A stretch of DNA of 64,000 nucleotides from Lacrimispora xylanisolvens (GTDB lineage: Bacteria > Bacillota > Clostridia > Lachnospirales > Lachnospiraceae): contig CP070896.1 of the NCBI GenBank assembly GCA_017084465.1, positions 2,943,501-3,007,500 on the forward strand, in the 5' to 3' direction. Under the pieces are notes generated by a model that saw only the letters and a program-made list of their open reading frames with translations, did no database searches and was not told the origin of the DNA. The translations under genes were made by a program, and so were the position numbers. Numbering within the stretch: the stretch's first letter is position 1; every line of letters starts with the position of its first letter. Of the stretch, positions 8,817-19,119 are shown piece after piece.

Positions 8817-10208
8817 TTAAAGTTCGCAGTTGTTAACGGTTCTAGGGAATGGAACCACGTCGCGGATATTGGACATACCTGTTAAATACATAACACAGCG
8901 TTCAAATCCAAGACCGAATCCGGCGTGACGGGTAGAACCGTATTTTCTTAAATCAAGGTAGAAATCGTAATCTTCTTTCTTAAGTCCCAGTTCATCCATA
9001 CGTGCGGTGAGCTTGTCTAAGTCGTCTTCTCTCTGGCTTCCCCCAATGATCTCACCGATACCTGGTACCAGACAGTCAACAGCAGCAACAGTCTTGTTGT
9101 CTGGGTTCATCTTCATGTAAAATGCTTTGATTTCCTTTGGATAATCAGTTACAAATACCGGTTTTTTATAGAGCTGTTCTGTTAAATAACGTTCATGCTC
9201 GGTCTGTAAGTCACAGCCCCAGAATACTTTATAATCAAATTCTTCATTGTGCTTCTCTAAAAGCTCAACTGCTTCGGTGTAAGTCACATGAGCGAATTCG
9301 GAATTTAATACATGGTTCAGTCTTTCTAACAATTCCTTGTCCACAAACTGGTTAAAGAAGTTCATCTCTTCCGGTGCGTGCTCAAGAACATAACGGATCA
9401 CATATTTTAACATGGATTCTGCCAGTTCCATATCATCCTGAAGATCAGCAAAAGCCATCTCAGGCTCAATCATCCAGAATTCTGCTGCGTGGCGGGTGGT
9501 ATTGGAGTTCTCAGCACGGAATGTAGGACCAAAGGTATAAACATTCCGGAAAGCCATGGCATAGGTTTCTGCATTGAGCTGCCCGCTTACGGTTAAGTTG
9601 GTTGGTTTTCCAAAGAAATCCTGAGAAAAGTCTACAGCGCCCTCCTGGGTCATGGGAATATTCTTTAAATCCATGGTTGTTACCTGGAACATCTCACCGG
9701 CGCCTTCACAGTCACTTCCTGTGATGAGGGGAGTGTGTACATAGACAAAATCCCTCTCCTGAAAGAACTGATGGATGGCATAGGCAATGAGAGAACGTAC
9801 ACGGAAAACTGCCTGAAACGTATTCGTTCTTGGACGAAGATGAGAGATGGTTCTTAAATATTCGAAGGTATGGCGCTTTTTCTGAAGTGGATAGTCAGGG
9901 GCAGACGCACCTTCAATGTCGATTTTTGCGGCTTGTATTTCGAAAGGCTGTTTGGCATCCGGTGTCGGAATCAGGGTTCCTGTGACGATAACCGCTGCGC
10001 CAACGTTTAATTTGGATATCTCTGAAAAATTATCCATGGTGTCATGATATACGATCTGAAGTGTGTCAAAATAGCTTCCGTCATTTAATACAATGAAACC
10101 AAAGGTCTTGGAATCCCTTAAGCTTCTTACCCAGCCGCCAATTGTAACTTCCTTGTTGAGAAATGAATCTTTGTCTCTATATATTTGTCTTACTGTGGTT
10201 AATTCCAT
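8817..10208 (-). CDS. asnS: Asparaginyl-tRNA synthetase
   Basis: A class IIb aminoacyl-tRNA synthetase charging tRNA-Asn, 463 residues as expected. The N-terminal OB-fold anticodon-binding domain (1-115, with [15 protein letters not shown]) is followed by the class II catalytic core. Motif 2 is [20 protein letters not shown], and motif 3 is near the end ([13 protein letters not shown]). The combination [12 protein letters not shown] and [10 protein letters not shown] separates AsnRS from AspRS. An AGGAG site precedes the ATG. The gene is transcribed divergently from glgC. I see no T-box in its short leader. Confidence 0.96.
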   Translation of the reverse strand: MELTTVRQIYRDKDSFLNKEVTIGGWVRSLRDSKTFGFIVLNDGSYFDTLQIVYHDTMDNFSEISKLNVGAAVIVTGTLIPTPDAKQPFEIQAAKIDIEGASAPDYPLQKKRHTFEYLRTISHLRPRTNTFQAVFRVRSLIAYAIHQFFQERDFVYVHTPLITGSDCEGAGEMFQVTTMDLKNIPMTQEGAVDFSQDFFGKPTNLTVSGQLNAETYAMAFRNVYTFGPTFRAENSNTTRHAAEFWMIEPEMAFADLQDDMELAESMLKYVIRYVLEHAPEEMNFFNQFVDKELLERLNHVLNSEFAHVTYTEAVELLEKHNEEFDYKVFWGCDLQTEHERYLTEQLYKKPVFVTDYPKEIKAFYMKMNPDNKTVAAVDCLVPGIGEIIGGSQREDDLDKLTARMDELGLKKEDYDFYLDLRKYGSTRHAGFGLGFERCVMYLTGMSNIRDVVPFPRTVNNCEL

Positions 10209-10246
10209 AATAGCTTCTCCTTTTACATGTTCGCATACTTAGTAAG

Positions 10247-10275
10247 ATTATACTGTATTTTCGGCCTCGATTCAA
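10247..10275 (-). promoter_or_regulatory. Sigma-A promoter of asnS
   Basis: On the minus strand TTGAAT (10270-10275) and TATAAT (10247-10252) are spaced 17 bp apart, 38 bp before the asnS ATG. Confidence 0.7.
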
Positions 10276-10387
10276 GGGGGATGGGGGGCAAAAACGCTGT
10301 ATCTGTACTAAAATGTAAAAGAAATGACAAAAGCATGAAAAATGTCGGAAAATGCACAAAAAATTATCACAATAATTCAAAAATTTG

Positions 10388-10416
10388 TTCACTATTTTAC
10401 GAATGTGTGGTATAAT
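10388..10416 (+). promoter_or_regulatory. Sigma-A promoter of glgCD
   Basis: TTCACT (10388-10393) and TATAAT (10411-10416) are spaced 17 bp apart with an extended TGG before the -10, 37 bp before glgC. The 245-bp asnS-glgC gap holds these two divergent promoters and little else. Confidence 0.7.
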
Positions 10417-10453
10417 GCTAGTACAATAAATATCAACAGCAAGAGGTGATAAC

Positions 10454-11728
10454 GTGATTAAAAAAGAGATGATTGCCATGCTTCTTGCGGGCGGTCAGGG
10501 CAGTCGTTTAGGTGTTCTGACGCAGAAGGTGGCAAAACCCGCAGTATCCTTTGGCGGAAAATACCGGATCATCGATTTTCCGCTCAGCAATTGCATCAAT
10601 TCAGGAGTCGATACAGTAGGGGTCCTGACTCAGTATCAGCCATTGCGTTTAAACACTCATATCGGAATAGGTATTCCGTGGGATTTAGACCGTAACGTTG
10701 GCGGTGTCACGATTCTTCCTCCCTATGAAAGAAGCAAGGGAAGCGACTGGTATACCGGTACAGCCAATGCCATCTATCAGAACCTGGAGTATATGGAAAC
10801 CTATAATCCGGATTATGTTCTTATCCTCTCTGGGGACCATATTTATAAGATGGATTATGAGGTTATGCTGGAGTATCATAAAGCTAATAATGCTGATATC
10901 ACTATTGCTGCCATGCCGGTCCCTATTGAAGAGGCCAGCCGTTTCGGAATTCTGATTACCGATGAGAACAACCGGATAACAGAATTTGAGGAAAAACCTG
11001 CAAATCCCAGAAGCAATCTTGCTTCCATGGGCATCTACATATTCAGCTGGAAGGTCTTAAAAGAAGCGTTAATCAAAATGTCAGATGTTCCCGGCTGTGA
11101 CTTTGGAAAGCATATTATACCAGATTGTTTTGAAACAGGGAGCCGTGTATTTGCATACGAATACAACGGTTACTGGAAGGATGTAGGAACCTTAAGCTCT
11201 TATTGGGAAGCCAATATGGAGCTGATTGATATCATTCCGGAATTTAATCTCTATGAAGAGTATTGGAAGATTTATACCAAGAGTGATATTATTCCGCCTC
11301 AGTATGTGTCAAAAGAGGCTGTCATTGACAGAAGTATCATCGGAGAAGGAACCGAAATCTGCGGAGAGGTTCATAACTCCGTCATTGGTGCGGGTGTAGT
11401 AATCAAGTCAGGGGCTGTAGTGAAAGATTCCATTATCATGAGAGAGTGCGTGATAGGGGAGAACACTACAATCAGTAAAGCAATCATCGCTGAGAACGTT
11501 ATTGTCGGTGCAGACTGTGAATTGGGAGCAGGTGATTTCGCACCCAGCAAATACGATCCCAAGGTTTATCAGTTTGATCTGGTAACCATTGGTGAAAATT
11601 CAGTCATACCAGATAAAGTAAAGGTGGGTAAGAACACAGCTATTGTCGGAGAGACCAGACTGGAGGATTATCCGGATGGAGAGCTGGCAGGCGGTGACTA
11701 CATCATAAAGGCAGGTGGTATGAAATGA
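10454..11728 (+). CDS. glgC: Glucose-1-phosphate adenylyltransferase
   Basis: Makes ADP-glucose, the committed step of bacterial glycogen synthesis. The 424-residue protein has the nucleotidyltransferase signature [10 protein letters not shown] near residue 10, the [15 protein letters not shown] stretch, the sugar-phosphate motif ITEFEEKP, and a C-terminal left-handed beta-helix (about 290-400) rich in hexapeptides. The GTG start at 10454 follows AGAGGTG. It overlaps glgD by 4 bp (ATGA), so translation is probably coupled. Confidence 0.96.
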   Translation: MIKKEMIAMLLAGGQGSRLGVLTQKVAKPAVSFGGKYRIIDFPLSNCINSGVDTVGVLTQYQPLRLNTHIGIGIPWDLDRNVGGVTILPPYERSKGSDWYTGTANAIYQNLEYMETYNPDYVLILSGDHIYKMDYEVMLEYHKANNADITIAAMPVPIEEASRFGILITDENNRITEFEEKPANPRSNLASMGIYIFSWKVLKEALIKMSDVPGCDFGKHIIPDCFETGSRVFAYEYNGYWKDVGTLSSYWEANMELIDIIPEFNLYEEYWKIYTKSDIIPPQYVSKEAVIDRSIIGEGTEICGEVHNSVIGAGVVIKSGAVVKDSIIMRECVIGENTTISKAIIAENVIVGADCELGAGDFAPSKYDPKVYQFDLVTIGENSVIPDKVKVGKNTAIVGETRLEDYPDGELAGGDYIIKAGGMK

Positions 11729-12846
11729 GGGCCATAGGAATTGTATTAGCAGGCGGAAACAGCAAAAGAATGAGGGAATTATCCAATAAAAGGGCCATTG
11801 CCGCTATGCCCATTGCAGGAAACTACCGCAGCATAGATTTTGCACTCAGTAATATGACCAACTCTCATATACAGAATGTGGCGGTTTTAACCCAGTATAA
11901 TTCCAGATCTCTTCATCTGCATTTAAGTTCTTCCAAGTGGTGGGATTTCGGTAGAAAGCAGGGAGGCCTGTATGTATTTACCCCTACCATTACAGCAGAA
12001 AGCAGCGATTGGTACAGAGGAACTGCCGACGCCCTTTATCAGAATCTGATATTCTTAAAACAGTCATGAGCCATATGTGGTTATTGCTGCAGGAGATGGC
12101 ATCTATAAGCTTGATTATGGAAAAGTACTGGAATATCATATTGAAAAGAAGGCTGACATCACCGTTGTCTGTACGGAACTTCCGGCAGGAGAAGACACAA
12201 CCCGCTTTGGAATTGTGAAAACCAATGATGACGGAAGAATTACAGATTTTGAGGAAAAGCCAATGGTTGCTTCCTCTAACACAGTCTCCTGCGGTATTTA
12301 TGTAATCCGCAGACGACAGCTGATTGAGTTAATTGAGCGGTGTGCCATGGAAGACCGTTATGATTTTGTGAGTGACATTCTCGTCCGTTACCGGAATCTT
12401 AAAAGAATCTATGCCTACCGTATGAATACATACTGGAGAAACATTGCCTCTGTGGAGTCCTACTATAAGACCAACATGGACTTTTTTTAAAACCAGAGGT
12501 CAGGGATTATTTCTTCCGACAGTATCCGGATGTTTATTCAAAGATTGATGATCTGCCACCAGCAAAGTATAATCCTGGAGCTTCTGTGAAAAACAGTCTG
12601 ATTTCCAGCGGCAGTATTGTCAATGGAGTAGTAGAAAACTCCGTTTTATTTAAAAAAGCTTATATCGGTAACAACTGTGTCATCAGGAATTCCATCATTT
12701 TAAATGATGTTTATATAGGAGACAATACGGTAATAGAAAACTGTATCGTGGAAAGCCGGGATACCATCCGGGCCAATACCACCTATATAGGAACGCCAGA
12801 CAATGTAAAAATTGTCATAGAAAAAAACGAGAGATACACATTATAG
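11725..12846 (+). CDS. glgD: GlgD, ADP-glucose pyrophosphorylase accessory subunit (two frameshifts)
   Basis: A paralogue of GlgC. In Firmicutes GlgD is a largely non-catalytic subunit that modulates GlgC activity. The GlgC signature is altered here to [20 protein letters not shown], with the catalytic region degenerate as expected. The C-terminal hexapeptide repeats ([26 protein letters not shown]) are clear. The frame breaks twice. One extra base near 12067 separates FLKQS from [11 protein letters not shown]. The T7 run at 12482-12488 breaks NMDF from LKPEV, with two extra or one missing T. The rebuilt length is about 372 residues, normal for GlgD. Confidence 0.93.
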
Positions 12847-12872
12847 GAAATGTGACGGGAAGGGGCTTTAAC

Positions 12873-13160
12873 ATGCAGATTACAGACGTAAGAGTTAGAC
12901 GCATCGAAAAAGAGGGTAAGATGAAAGCTATTGTATCCATAACACTGGACAATGAATTTGTGATTCATGACATTAAGGTAATTGAAGGAGAAAAAGGCCT
13001 ATTTATTGCCATGCCAAGCCGCAAGGCTGCAGACGGGGAGTACCGGGATATCGCACATCCCATTAATTCCGGAACCCGGGATATGATCCAGAGAGTAATT
13101 TTGGATAAGTATGAGACCACGGCTCTTGAGATGCCGGAGGTTGCAGCAGCATTTGCTTAA
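12873..13160 (+). CDS. spoVG: SpoVG family regulator
   Basis: A 95-residue SpoVG, a small conserved nucleic-acid-binding regulator linked to sporulation septation and virulence or envelope gene control. The protein starts [11 protein letters not shown] and contains LFIAMPSRK and YRDIAHPIN, which are diagnostic. The ATG at 12873 follows GGAAGGGG. It lies 26 bp downstream of glgD on the same strand, and a strong terminator closes the unit. Confidence 0.95.
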   Translation: MQITDVRVRRIEKEGKMKAIVSITLDNEFVIHDIKVIEGEKGLFIAMPSRKAADGEYRDIAHPINSGTRDMIQRVILDKYETTALEMPEVAAAFA

Positions 13161-13177
13161 GTAACTATATAATTATA

Positions 13178-13215
13178 ATCCGCAGACCAGTTAAAACTGG
13201 CTGCGGATTTTTTTA
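13178..13215 (+). terminator. Terminator of glgCD-spoVG
   Basis: Stem arms ATCCGCAG...CCAGTT and AACTGG...CTGCGGAT (13178-13192 / 13195-13208) enclose a 2-nt loop, with one bulged A and a following run of seven T. Confidence 0.85.
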
Positions 13216-13239
13216 TCAAAAAATCAATGGAATACGGGA

Positions 13240-13268
13240 TTTACACCAGTGTTCATGTAAACTATAAT
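13240..13268 (+). promoter_or_regulatory. Sigma-A promoter of ddh
   Basis: TTTACA (13240-13245) and TATAAT (13263-13268) are spaced 17 bp apart, 34 bp before the ddh ATG. Confidence 0.7.
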
Positions 13269-13302
13269 AGAAAGTAATAAATTTGCGAAAGGTGGGTCAT
13301 CT

Positions 13303-14286
13303 ATGACTATAAAAATAGGAATTTTAGGCTATGGAAATCTTGGAAGAGGTGTGGAATGTGCAATTCTACATAATCCGGATATGGAACTTAGTGGGGTATT
13401 TACCAGGAGAGATCCTAAATCAATCAGTCTGCTTACACCGGGGGTAAAGGTTTATCCGGTTGAAGAGGCTATTTCCATGAAAGATAAAATTGATGTATTG
13501 ATTCTCTGCGGAGGAAGCGCCCATGATCTTCCAGAACAGACTCCCCAGTTTGCCAGATATTTTAATGTGGTGGACAGCTTTGACACCCATGCTAAGATTC
13601 AGGAACATTTTGAAAAGGTGGATGCCAGCGCCAAAGAGGGTAATAAAACAGGAATAATCTCCGTTGGCTGGGATCCGGGTATGTTCTCCTTAAACCGCCT
13701 GTATGCAGGAGCCATATTGCCAGGTGGTCACGATTATACCTTCTGGGGCAAGGGAGTCAGCCAGGGACATTCAGATGCCATACGTAAGATAGAAGGTGTT
13801 AAAGATGCAAGGCAGTATACCATTCCTGTTAAAGAATCTTTGGAGGCAGTGCGGAGTGGAAAAAACCCAGAGCTCACTACCAGACAGAAACATACCCGGG
13901 AGTGCTATGTAGTTTTAAGAGAAGGAGCAGATCAGGAAATAAGGGAAGAGATTGTGACCATGCCCAATTATTTTGCTGATTATGATACAGAGGTTCATTT
14001 TATCAGTGAAGAAGAACTGTTGCGGGATCATAAAGGAATTCCCCACGGCGGATCTGTGATAAGAACTGGAACAACCGGCTGGAAAGATGAGAACGGTCAT
14101 GTGGTTGAATACAGCTTAAAACTGGATTCAAACCCTGAATTTACCGCATCTGTTCTGATTGCTTATGCAAGGGCTGCTTATCGTTTGAATAAAGAAGGGG
14201 TGAGCGGTTGTAAAACCGTGTTTGATATTGCACCTTCCTATTTAAGCATATTAGACGGCGAACAACTTCGCAGACAACTGCTATAG
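13303..14286 (+). CDS. ddh: meso-Diaminopimelate D-dehydrogenase
   Basis: An NADP-dependent enzyme converting L-tetrahydrodipicolinate plus ammonia to meso-diaminopimelate, the one-step branch to lysine and peptidoglycan DAP. The 327-residue protein has the dinucleotide fold motif GILGYGNLGRG at the N-terminus. Other family stretches are VDSFDTH, SVGWDPGMFSLNR and FWGKGVSQGHSDA, which line the substrate pocket. It has its own promoter and an AAGGTGGG site. The genes downstream are not obviously linked to lysine metabolism. Confidence 0.95.
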   Translation: MTIKIGILGYGNLGRGVECAILHNPDMELSGVFTRRDPKSISLLTPGVKVYPVEEAISMKDKIDVLILCGGSAHDLPEQTPQFARYFNVVDSFDTHAKIQEHFEKVDASAKEGNKTGIISVGWDPGMFSLNRLYAGAILPGGHDYTFWGKGVSQGHSDAIRKIEGVKDARQYTIPVKESLEAVRSGKNPELTTRQKHTRECYVVLREGADQEIREEIVTMPNYFADYDTEVHFISEEELLRDHKGIPHGGSVIRTGTTGWKDENGHVVEYSLKLDSNPEFTASVLIAYARAAYRLNKEGVSGCKTVFDIAPSYLSILDGEQLRRQLL

Positions 14287-14307
14287 ACAGCAGCAGGAGG
14301 AGACGAA

Positions 14308-14718
14308 ATGTCAGTAAAAAAAGAAATGGTATTGTATTATTGTCCCGAAAAGGATATTCAGAAAGGGAATGATTCAAGAATTGCCAGGTTAAAGGCAGTT
14401 CTGGTACGAATGGGAATCCGCATTAAAAATATTACACCAGACCAGACCGGTCAGACGATCGGTTATCTGGCTGGTATTGAGGGATTTGAAGAGCAGCCAT
14501 CAGGTGAATATCCCATGGTGGAGGAAGAAGTTCTGGTAATGAAGAATTTTTCCAGCAGGAAAATTGATGAACTGCTAATGAATTTAAGGCGTTCCGGAGT
14601 TTCAAAAATAGCTTTAAAGGCTGTGATAACAGATACCAATTCAAAATGGAGTTTCTACGAATTATATCAGGAACTGAAAAAAGAGCATGAGACTATGTCT
14701 GGCAAAGAAGAGTCATGA
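14308..14718 (+). CDS. DUF3783 domain protein
   Basis: A 136-residue protein of unknown function. The C-terminal half (about 65-130, EVLVMKNFSSRKIDELL... IALKAVITDTNSKW) matches the DUF3783 pattern known from clostridia. The N-terminal half contains RIARLKAVLVRMGI, typical of the same family. It has an AGGAGGAG site before the ATG and overlaps the following ABC exporter gene by 4 bp, so it is part of that operon. Confidence 0.75.
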   Translation: MSVKKEMVLYYCPEKDIQKGNDSRIARLKAVLVRMGIRIKNITPDQTGQTIGYLAGIEGFEEQPSGEYPMVEEEVLVMKNFSSRKIDELLMNLRRSGVSKIALKAVITDTNSKWSFYELYQELKKEHETMSGKEES

Positions 14719-16442
14719 AACGAATTATAACGTATTATTTAAAGCCCTATTATCTTCGGATGACTGTGGGCTTTTTCATTAAATTTTCAGGTACACTGAT
14801 GGATCTTTTTCTCCCCTGGACACTGGCCCGTATGATTGATGTGGTCATTCCGGCAGGAAAAAAGGAAGAAATTTTTCTATGGGGAATCTTCATGCTGGTA
14901 TGCTCTGTTCTGGCGGTGACACTAAGCATTATTGCAAACCGCATGGCATCTAGAGTGGCAAGTGACTGTATTTTTACCATACGAGAGGATTTATTTCGCA
15001 AGGTTATGATTCTTACAAACCGGCAGGTTGATGAAATAACAAGACCCTCCCTGATCTCCAGACTAACCAGTGATACTTATAATGTGCACCAGATGATTGG
15101 AAGAATTCAGAGACTTGGAGTACGATCCCCAATCTTACTGGTGGGCGGAATTATAATGACTTTTTTACTGGATCCTGTTTTAGCCTGTATCCTTTTAGGG
15201 GTTCTTCCCCTTCTGACAGCAGTGGTCATTGGTGTTTCCGGTAAAAGTATTCCTCAGTTTACCCAGCTGCAGGAAAAGGTGGATGGATTTGTTCGTCTGA
15301 TTCGGGAAGACATAGCCGGAATCCGTGTCATTAAAGCCCTGTCCAAAGAGGACTTTGAGCAGGAACGATTCAATCAACACAACCGTGAGGTAGTGGATTG
15401 GGAAAAACGTGCTACCGTTACAACAGCTATAATAAACCCGGTCATGAACCTGTTTCTCAATATTGGGCTGGTGTGTGTTGTAATTGCAGGTGCATACCGT
15501 GTTAATGAGGGGCTATCCAAAGTTGGCACTATATTAGCATTTATGACTTACTTTACAATAATATTAAATGCTCTCATGTCTATTTCCAGAATGTTTGTTA
15601 TTGTATCAAAGGCAGCCGCGTCAGCAGAGCGTATTGACAGAGTTTTTAAAGGTGAAGATGAGACCTCTTTTCTATTGGCACCTGCATTAAAGGAGAAGGA
15701 AAATGAAATTTCATTTCTGGAATTTGATCATGTATCTTTTTCTTATGATGGTACTGGTAATCATTTAAGGGACATCTCGTTTCAACTGGAAAAGGGAGAA
15801 ACACTGGGGATAATAGGGGCAACGGGATCGGGAAAATCTACGGTTGTTAATCTTCTTATGAGATATTACGATCCGAATGAGGGTACAATCCGTATCAATG
15901 GGCGGGATATCCGTGGAATGAGCCTTAAAGATTTAAGATCCAGGTTTGGAACTGTATTTCAAAATGATGTGATATTTGAAGAATCCATATTTGAAAACAT
16001 ACGAATGGGGCGTAATATTTCTGAGAAAGATGCCGTTGAAGCAGCGGGTTATGCCAAGGCACTTGATTTTATCGGAGAAAAAGGGGGTATCTTAGAATCC
16101 TTAAATATCCGGGGTGCCAATTTAAGCGGTGGTCAGAAGCAGAGAATCCTTATAGCGAGAGCCCTCGCCGCTCATCCTGAAATTTTAGTACTTGATGATT
16201 CTTCAAGCGCTCTGGACTACAAAACAGATTCCCAGCTAAGGAGAGAACTAAAGGAAAACTTTTCCCGAACTACCTGTATCCTGATTGCCCAGAGGGTTAG
16301 CTCTGTTATGAACTTAAACCAGATTCTGGTACTGGATGAGGGGGCTGTTATAGGGCAGGGCACTCATGAAGAATTGATGAAAACCTGTGAAGGCTATCGG
16401 GAAATAGTTACTTCTCAGATGGGAGCGGGAGGAAACGTATGA
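14715..16442 (+). CDS. ABC exporter half-transporter, degenerate-site subunit
   Basis: A 575-residue type IV ABC exporter: six-helix membrane domain (1-310), then an ATPase domain (about 335-575). Walker A is GATGSGKST and the signature is intact, LSGGQKQRI. Walker B is LVLDDSSSALD, where the catalytic Glu is Asp, and the H-loop histidine is Gln (IAQRVSS). These changes mark it as the non-catalytic half of a heterodimer. It overlaps its partner by 4 bp. The substrate cannot be read from sequence; multidrug or lipid export is usual for this class. Confidence 0.9.
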   Translation: MKRIITYYLKPYYLRMTVGFFIKFSGTLMDLFLPWTLARMIDVVIPAGKKEEIFLWGIFMLVCSVLAVTLSIIANRMASRVASDCIFTIREDLFRKVMILTNRQVDEITRPSLISRLTSDTYNVHQMIGRIQRLGVRSPILLVGGIIMTFLLDPVLACILLGVLPLLTAVVIGVSGKSIPQFTQLQEKVDGFVRLIREDIAGIRVIKALSKEDFEQERFNQHNREVVDWEKRATVTTAIINPVMNLFLNIGLVCVVIAGAYRVNEGLSKVGTILAFMTYFTIILNALMSISRMFVIVSKAAASAERIDRVFKGEDETSFLLAPALKEKENEISFLEFDHVSFSYDGTGNHLRDISFQLEKGETLGIIGATGSGKSTVVNLLMRYYDPNEGTIRINGRDIRGMSLKDLRSRFGTVFQNDVIFEESIFENIRMGRNISEKDAVEAAGYAKALDFIGEKGGILESLNIRGANLSGGQKQRILIARALAAHPEILVLDDSSSALDYKTDSQLRRELKENFSRTTCILIAQRVSSVMNLNQILVLDEGAVIGQGTHEELMKTCEGYREIVTSQMGAGGNV

Positions 16443-18196
16443 AAGAGTCACAAAAAAGCACAATTAAACGTTTGATGCCTTATCTGATGAAATACCGGTT
16501 TTTACTTCTTCTTGCCTTTGTTATGACAATAGGAAGCAATCTTCTGGCATTACTGGGACCTTTGCTTTCCGGTTATGCTGTTGATGCCATAGAACTTGGG
16601 AAGGGAAGTGTGAATTTTCCCCGCGTGTTTCAATACGCAGGTCTTATGGCTATGTTTTATCTGATATCTTCCATCCTGTCCTATATCCTGTCTGTATTGA
16701 TGATTACAATCAGTCGAAAGGTAGTATATCAGATGCGTAAGGATGTCTTTGACCGAATGCTTTACCTGCCGGCCGGTTATTACGATACCCATCAGACAGG
16801 GGATATCATAAGCCGTATTTCTTATGATATTGATACGGTAAATGAATCTCTGTCCAGTGACTTAATTCAGATTCTTACCACACTGGTGACGGTTGTCGGG
16901 GCTCTATATATGATGGTGATCATATCGCCAAAACTTGTGCTGGTATTTGTAATAACGGTGCCCTTGTCTGGTCTGATGACCAGGTTTATTACAAGCCGAA
17001 CAAGACTTCTGTTTCGTGAGCGGGCCAGAAGCCTTGGAGCACTTAATGGTTTTGTGGAAGAAACGGTTACTGGGCAGAAAAGTATAAAAGCCTATTGTGA
17101 GGAAGAGGAGGTTATCCGTAAGTTTTCAATTAAAAATAAAGAGGCTGTGGAAAGTTATTATAAATCAGAATATTATGGAAGCATGACAGGCCCAATGGTC
17201 AATTTCATTAATAATCTGTCACTGACCTTAATCAGCGTATTTGGTGCATTTCTTTATCTGACAGGTGCCATGTCAGTGGGCCAGATCTCCTCATTTGTAC
17301 TCTATTCAAGAAAATTCTCCGGTCCTATTAATGAGGCTGCAAATATTATGAACGATCTTCAGTCTGCCCTAGCCGCGGCAGAGCGGGTGTTTAAGCTAAT
17401 GGATGAAATTCCGGAGCAGGAAGACAGAAAAGATGCGGTGGTAATTTCTGATTTAAAACAATCGGTCAAAGGCTGTGTTGAATTCGCTCATGTGGATTTT
17501 GGATATGAACCCGGAAAACCCATACTGCAAAATCTATCCTTAAAAGCAGAACCTGGAAAGCTGATTGCGATTGTAGGCCCCACTGGAGCAGGAAAAACTA
17601 CTATCATAAATCTGCTAATGCGCTTTTATGACGTGGATGGCGGTAAAATTACCATTGATGGTATGGATATAAGAGATCTGACAAGGAAAAGTCTCAGAAA
17701 GGCATTTGCCATGGTATTACAGGAAACATGGCTGTTTCAGGGAACGATCTATGAGAACCTGGCTTACGGAAAAGAAGATGCAACTTTGGACGATGTGGTA
17801 AAAGCGGCAAAAGATGCACGGATTCACTCCTTTATTGAACAACTGCCGGAAGGTTATAATACCATCTTAAAAGAAGATGGAACAAATATATCTAAGGGTC
17901 AGAAGCAGCTTTTAACCATTGCAAGAGCCATGTTACTTGATAGTAAAATACTAATTCTGGATGAAGCAACATCGAATGTGGACACAAGAACTGAAATTCG
18001 GATTCAGCAGGCTATGCGCCGCCTCATGGCAGGAAAAACCTGTTTTGTTATAGCACACCGTCTCTCTACCATTCAGGATGCAGATCTGATAGCGGTTATT
18101 TACCAGGGTGGAGTTGCGGAACAGGGGACTCATCAGAGCTTAATGGAAAAAAGGGGCAGATATTATGAAATGGTCATGGCTCAATATGATTCTTAA
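16439..18196 (+). CDS. ABC exporter half-transporter, catalytic subunit
   Basis: A 585-residue partner of the preceding gene: six-helix membrane domain (1-320) and ATPase domain (about 345-585). Walker A is GPTGAGKTT, Walker B with catalytic Glu is LILDEATSNVD, and the H-loop is AHRLSTI. Its signature is the degenerate ISKGQKQLL. Together the two proteins form one competent and one impaired ATP site, as in TM287/288-type heterodimers. It ends at a strong terminator. Confidence 0.92.
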   Translation: MKESQKSTIKRLMPYLMKYRFLLLLAFVMTIGSNLLALLGPLLSGYAVDAIELGKGSVNFPRVFQYAGLMAMFYLISSILSYILSVLMITISRKVVYQMRKDVFDRMLYLPAGYYDTHQTGDIISRISYDIDTVNESLSSDLIQILTTLVTVVGALYMMVIISPKLVLVFVITVPLSGLMTRFITSRTRLLFRERARSLGALNGFVEETVTGQKSIKAYCEEEEVIRKFSIKNKEAVESYYKSEYYGSMTGPMVNFINNLSLTLISVFGAFLYLTGAMSVGQISSFVLYSRKFSGPINEAANIMNDLQSALAAAERVFKLMDEIPEQEDRKDAVVISDLKQSVKGCVEFAHVDFGYEPGKPILQNLSLKAEPGKLIAIVGPTGAGKTTIINLLMRFYDVDGGKITIDGMDIRDLTRKSLRKAFAMVLQETWLFQGTIYENLAYGKEDATLDDVVKAAKDARIHSFIEQLPEGYNTILKEDGTNISKGQKQLLTIARAMLLDSKILILDEATSNVDTRTEIRIQQAMRRLMAGKTCFVIAHRLSTIQDADLIAVIYQGGVAEQGTHQSLMEKRGRYYEMVMAQYDS

Positions 18197-18232
18197 AAAG
18201 GGAACGGATGAAACAAACTCCGTTCCCTTTTT
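18195..18232 (+). terminator. Terminator of the ABC exporter operon
   Basis: The inverted repeat GGGAACGGA / TCCGTTCCC (18200-18208 / 18219-18227) is flanked by A5 and T5 tracts. It may also serve the minus-strand gene ending at 18240. Confidence 0.85.
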
Positions 18233-18239
18233 CTGTCTT

Positions 18240-18990
18240 TTACTGATAATCACAAACTCCGGCCCATTTATTCAGAAGCTCAGCTTCTTCCGGTCGTTTC
18301 TTGGAAAGCTGGGCAGCTGCAACAATGGGAAGCCATGACTGAACATACTTTTTCGCAGTCCCGGTCTTCTTACAGAACAGGTTCATATACATATCTGCCT
18401 TATTCTGGTCCTGCAGACAGAACAGCAGATAGGTTCTTGCCACATCTGCACTGGCATTGCCCTGAGTGGCATGAACCCAGTCCAGAACAAACATGGTGCC
18501 GTCTTCCTTTACAATGATGTTGGGAGGGGTTAAAATCGCCATGGCAGAGTTTTGTATGTTTTGGCATGCTGTCAAGCTGAGTGCGCATGTCATATCTTGT
18601 TACGTCACCAAGCTCTTCAATGTCCTGGATCTGCTTGGATATTTTATCCTTCAGCTTATTTAGATGGGGACAATGCTTAGACATGACATTCAGGTGAAGA
18701 TTTACCATCTGTTCCATATATTCAGGCAGTTTTTCCGGATTTTCATCCATAAGCTGCTGGAGGGTTTTGCCTTCAATAAAATCAAAGGTAATGGACCACT
18801 GGTTATCAAATACACCGACTTCCAGTACTCTTGGAACATTGATGCCGCCAATTTCTTCTACTCTTGCGCTGATCAGTGCTTCGTTTAATACTTCAGCCTT
18901 CGGAAACTCAGCGTTAAAAACCTTAATTGCCTTTTCACCATCGTGAAAGACCTTTTTTGTTGCTGTTGTAGCGATTAATTCTGCTGCCAT
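18240..18990 (-). CDS. Phosphotransferase, aminoglycoside phosphotransferase/choline kinase-like (frameshifted)
   Basis: A small kinase-fold protein of about 249 residues. The Brenner-type catalytic loop is LCHGDFNPSN and the metal motif is FVLDWVHA. The N-terminal lobe has KKVFHDGEKAIKVFN with a candidate ATP-binding Lys. The substrate is unknown. The frame breaks at the GGG run at 18522-18524 (plus strand); removing one base joins HGDFNPS to NIIVKEDG. The start at 18990 follows AGAGG, and a longer in-frame start at 19023 is less well placed. It stands alone on the minus strand before glgB. Confidence 0.75.
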
Positions 18991-19119
18991 ATGAACCTCT
19001 CCTTCCATCTTTGAGTCTAGCATATTAAGTAATTTTATACGTTTATTTTACTACAAAATACTGAAAAAGTATAGCAATTTATAGAAATATATAGAATAAA
19101 TTACCAAATAATTTGTGAA

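Noticed and set aside
10177..10479. Minus-strand frame spanning the asnS-glgC gap
   Set aside because: It covers two good divergent promoters and the glgC start, and encodes no recognisable protein.
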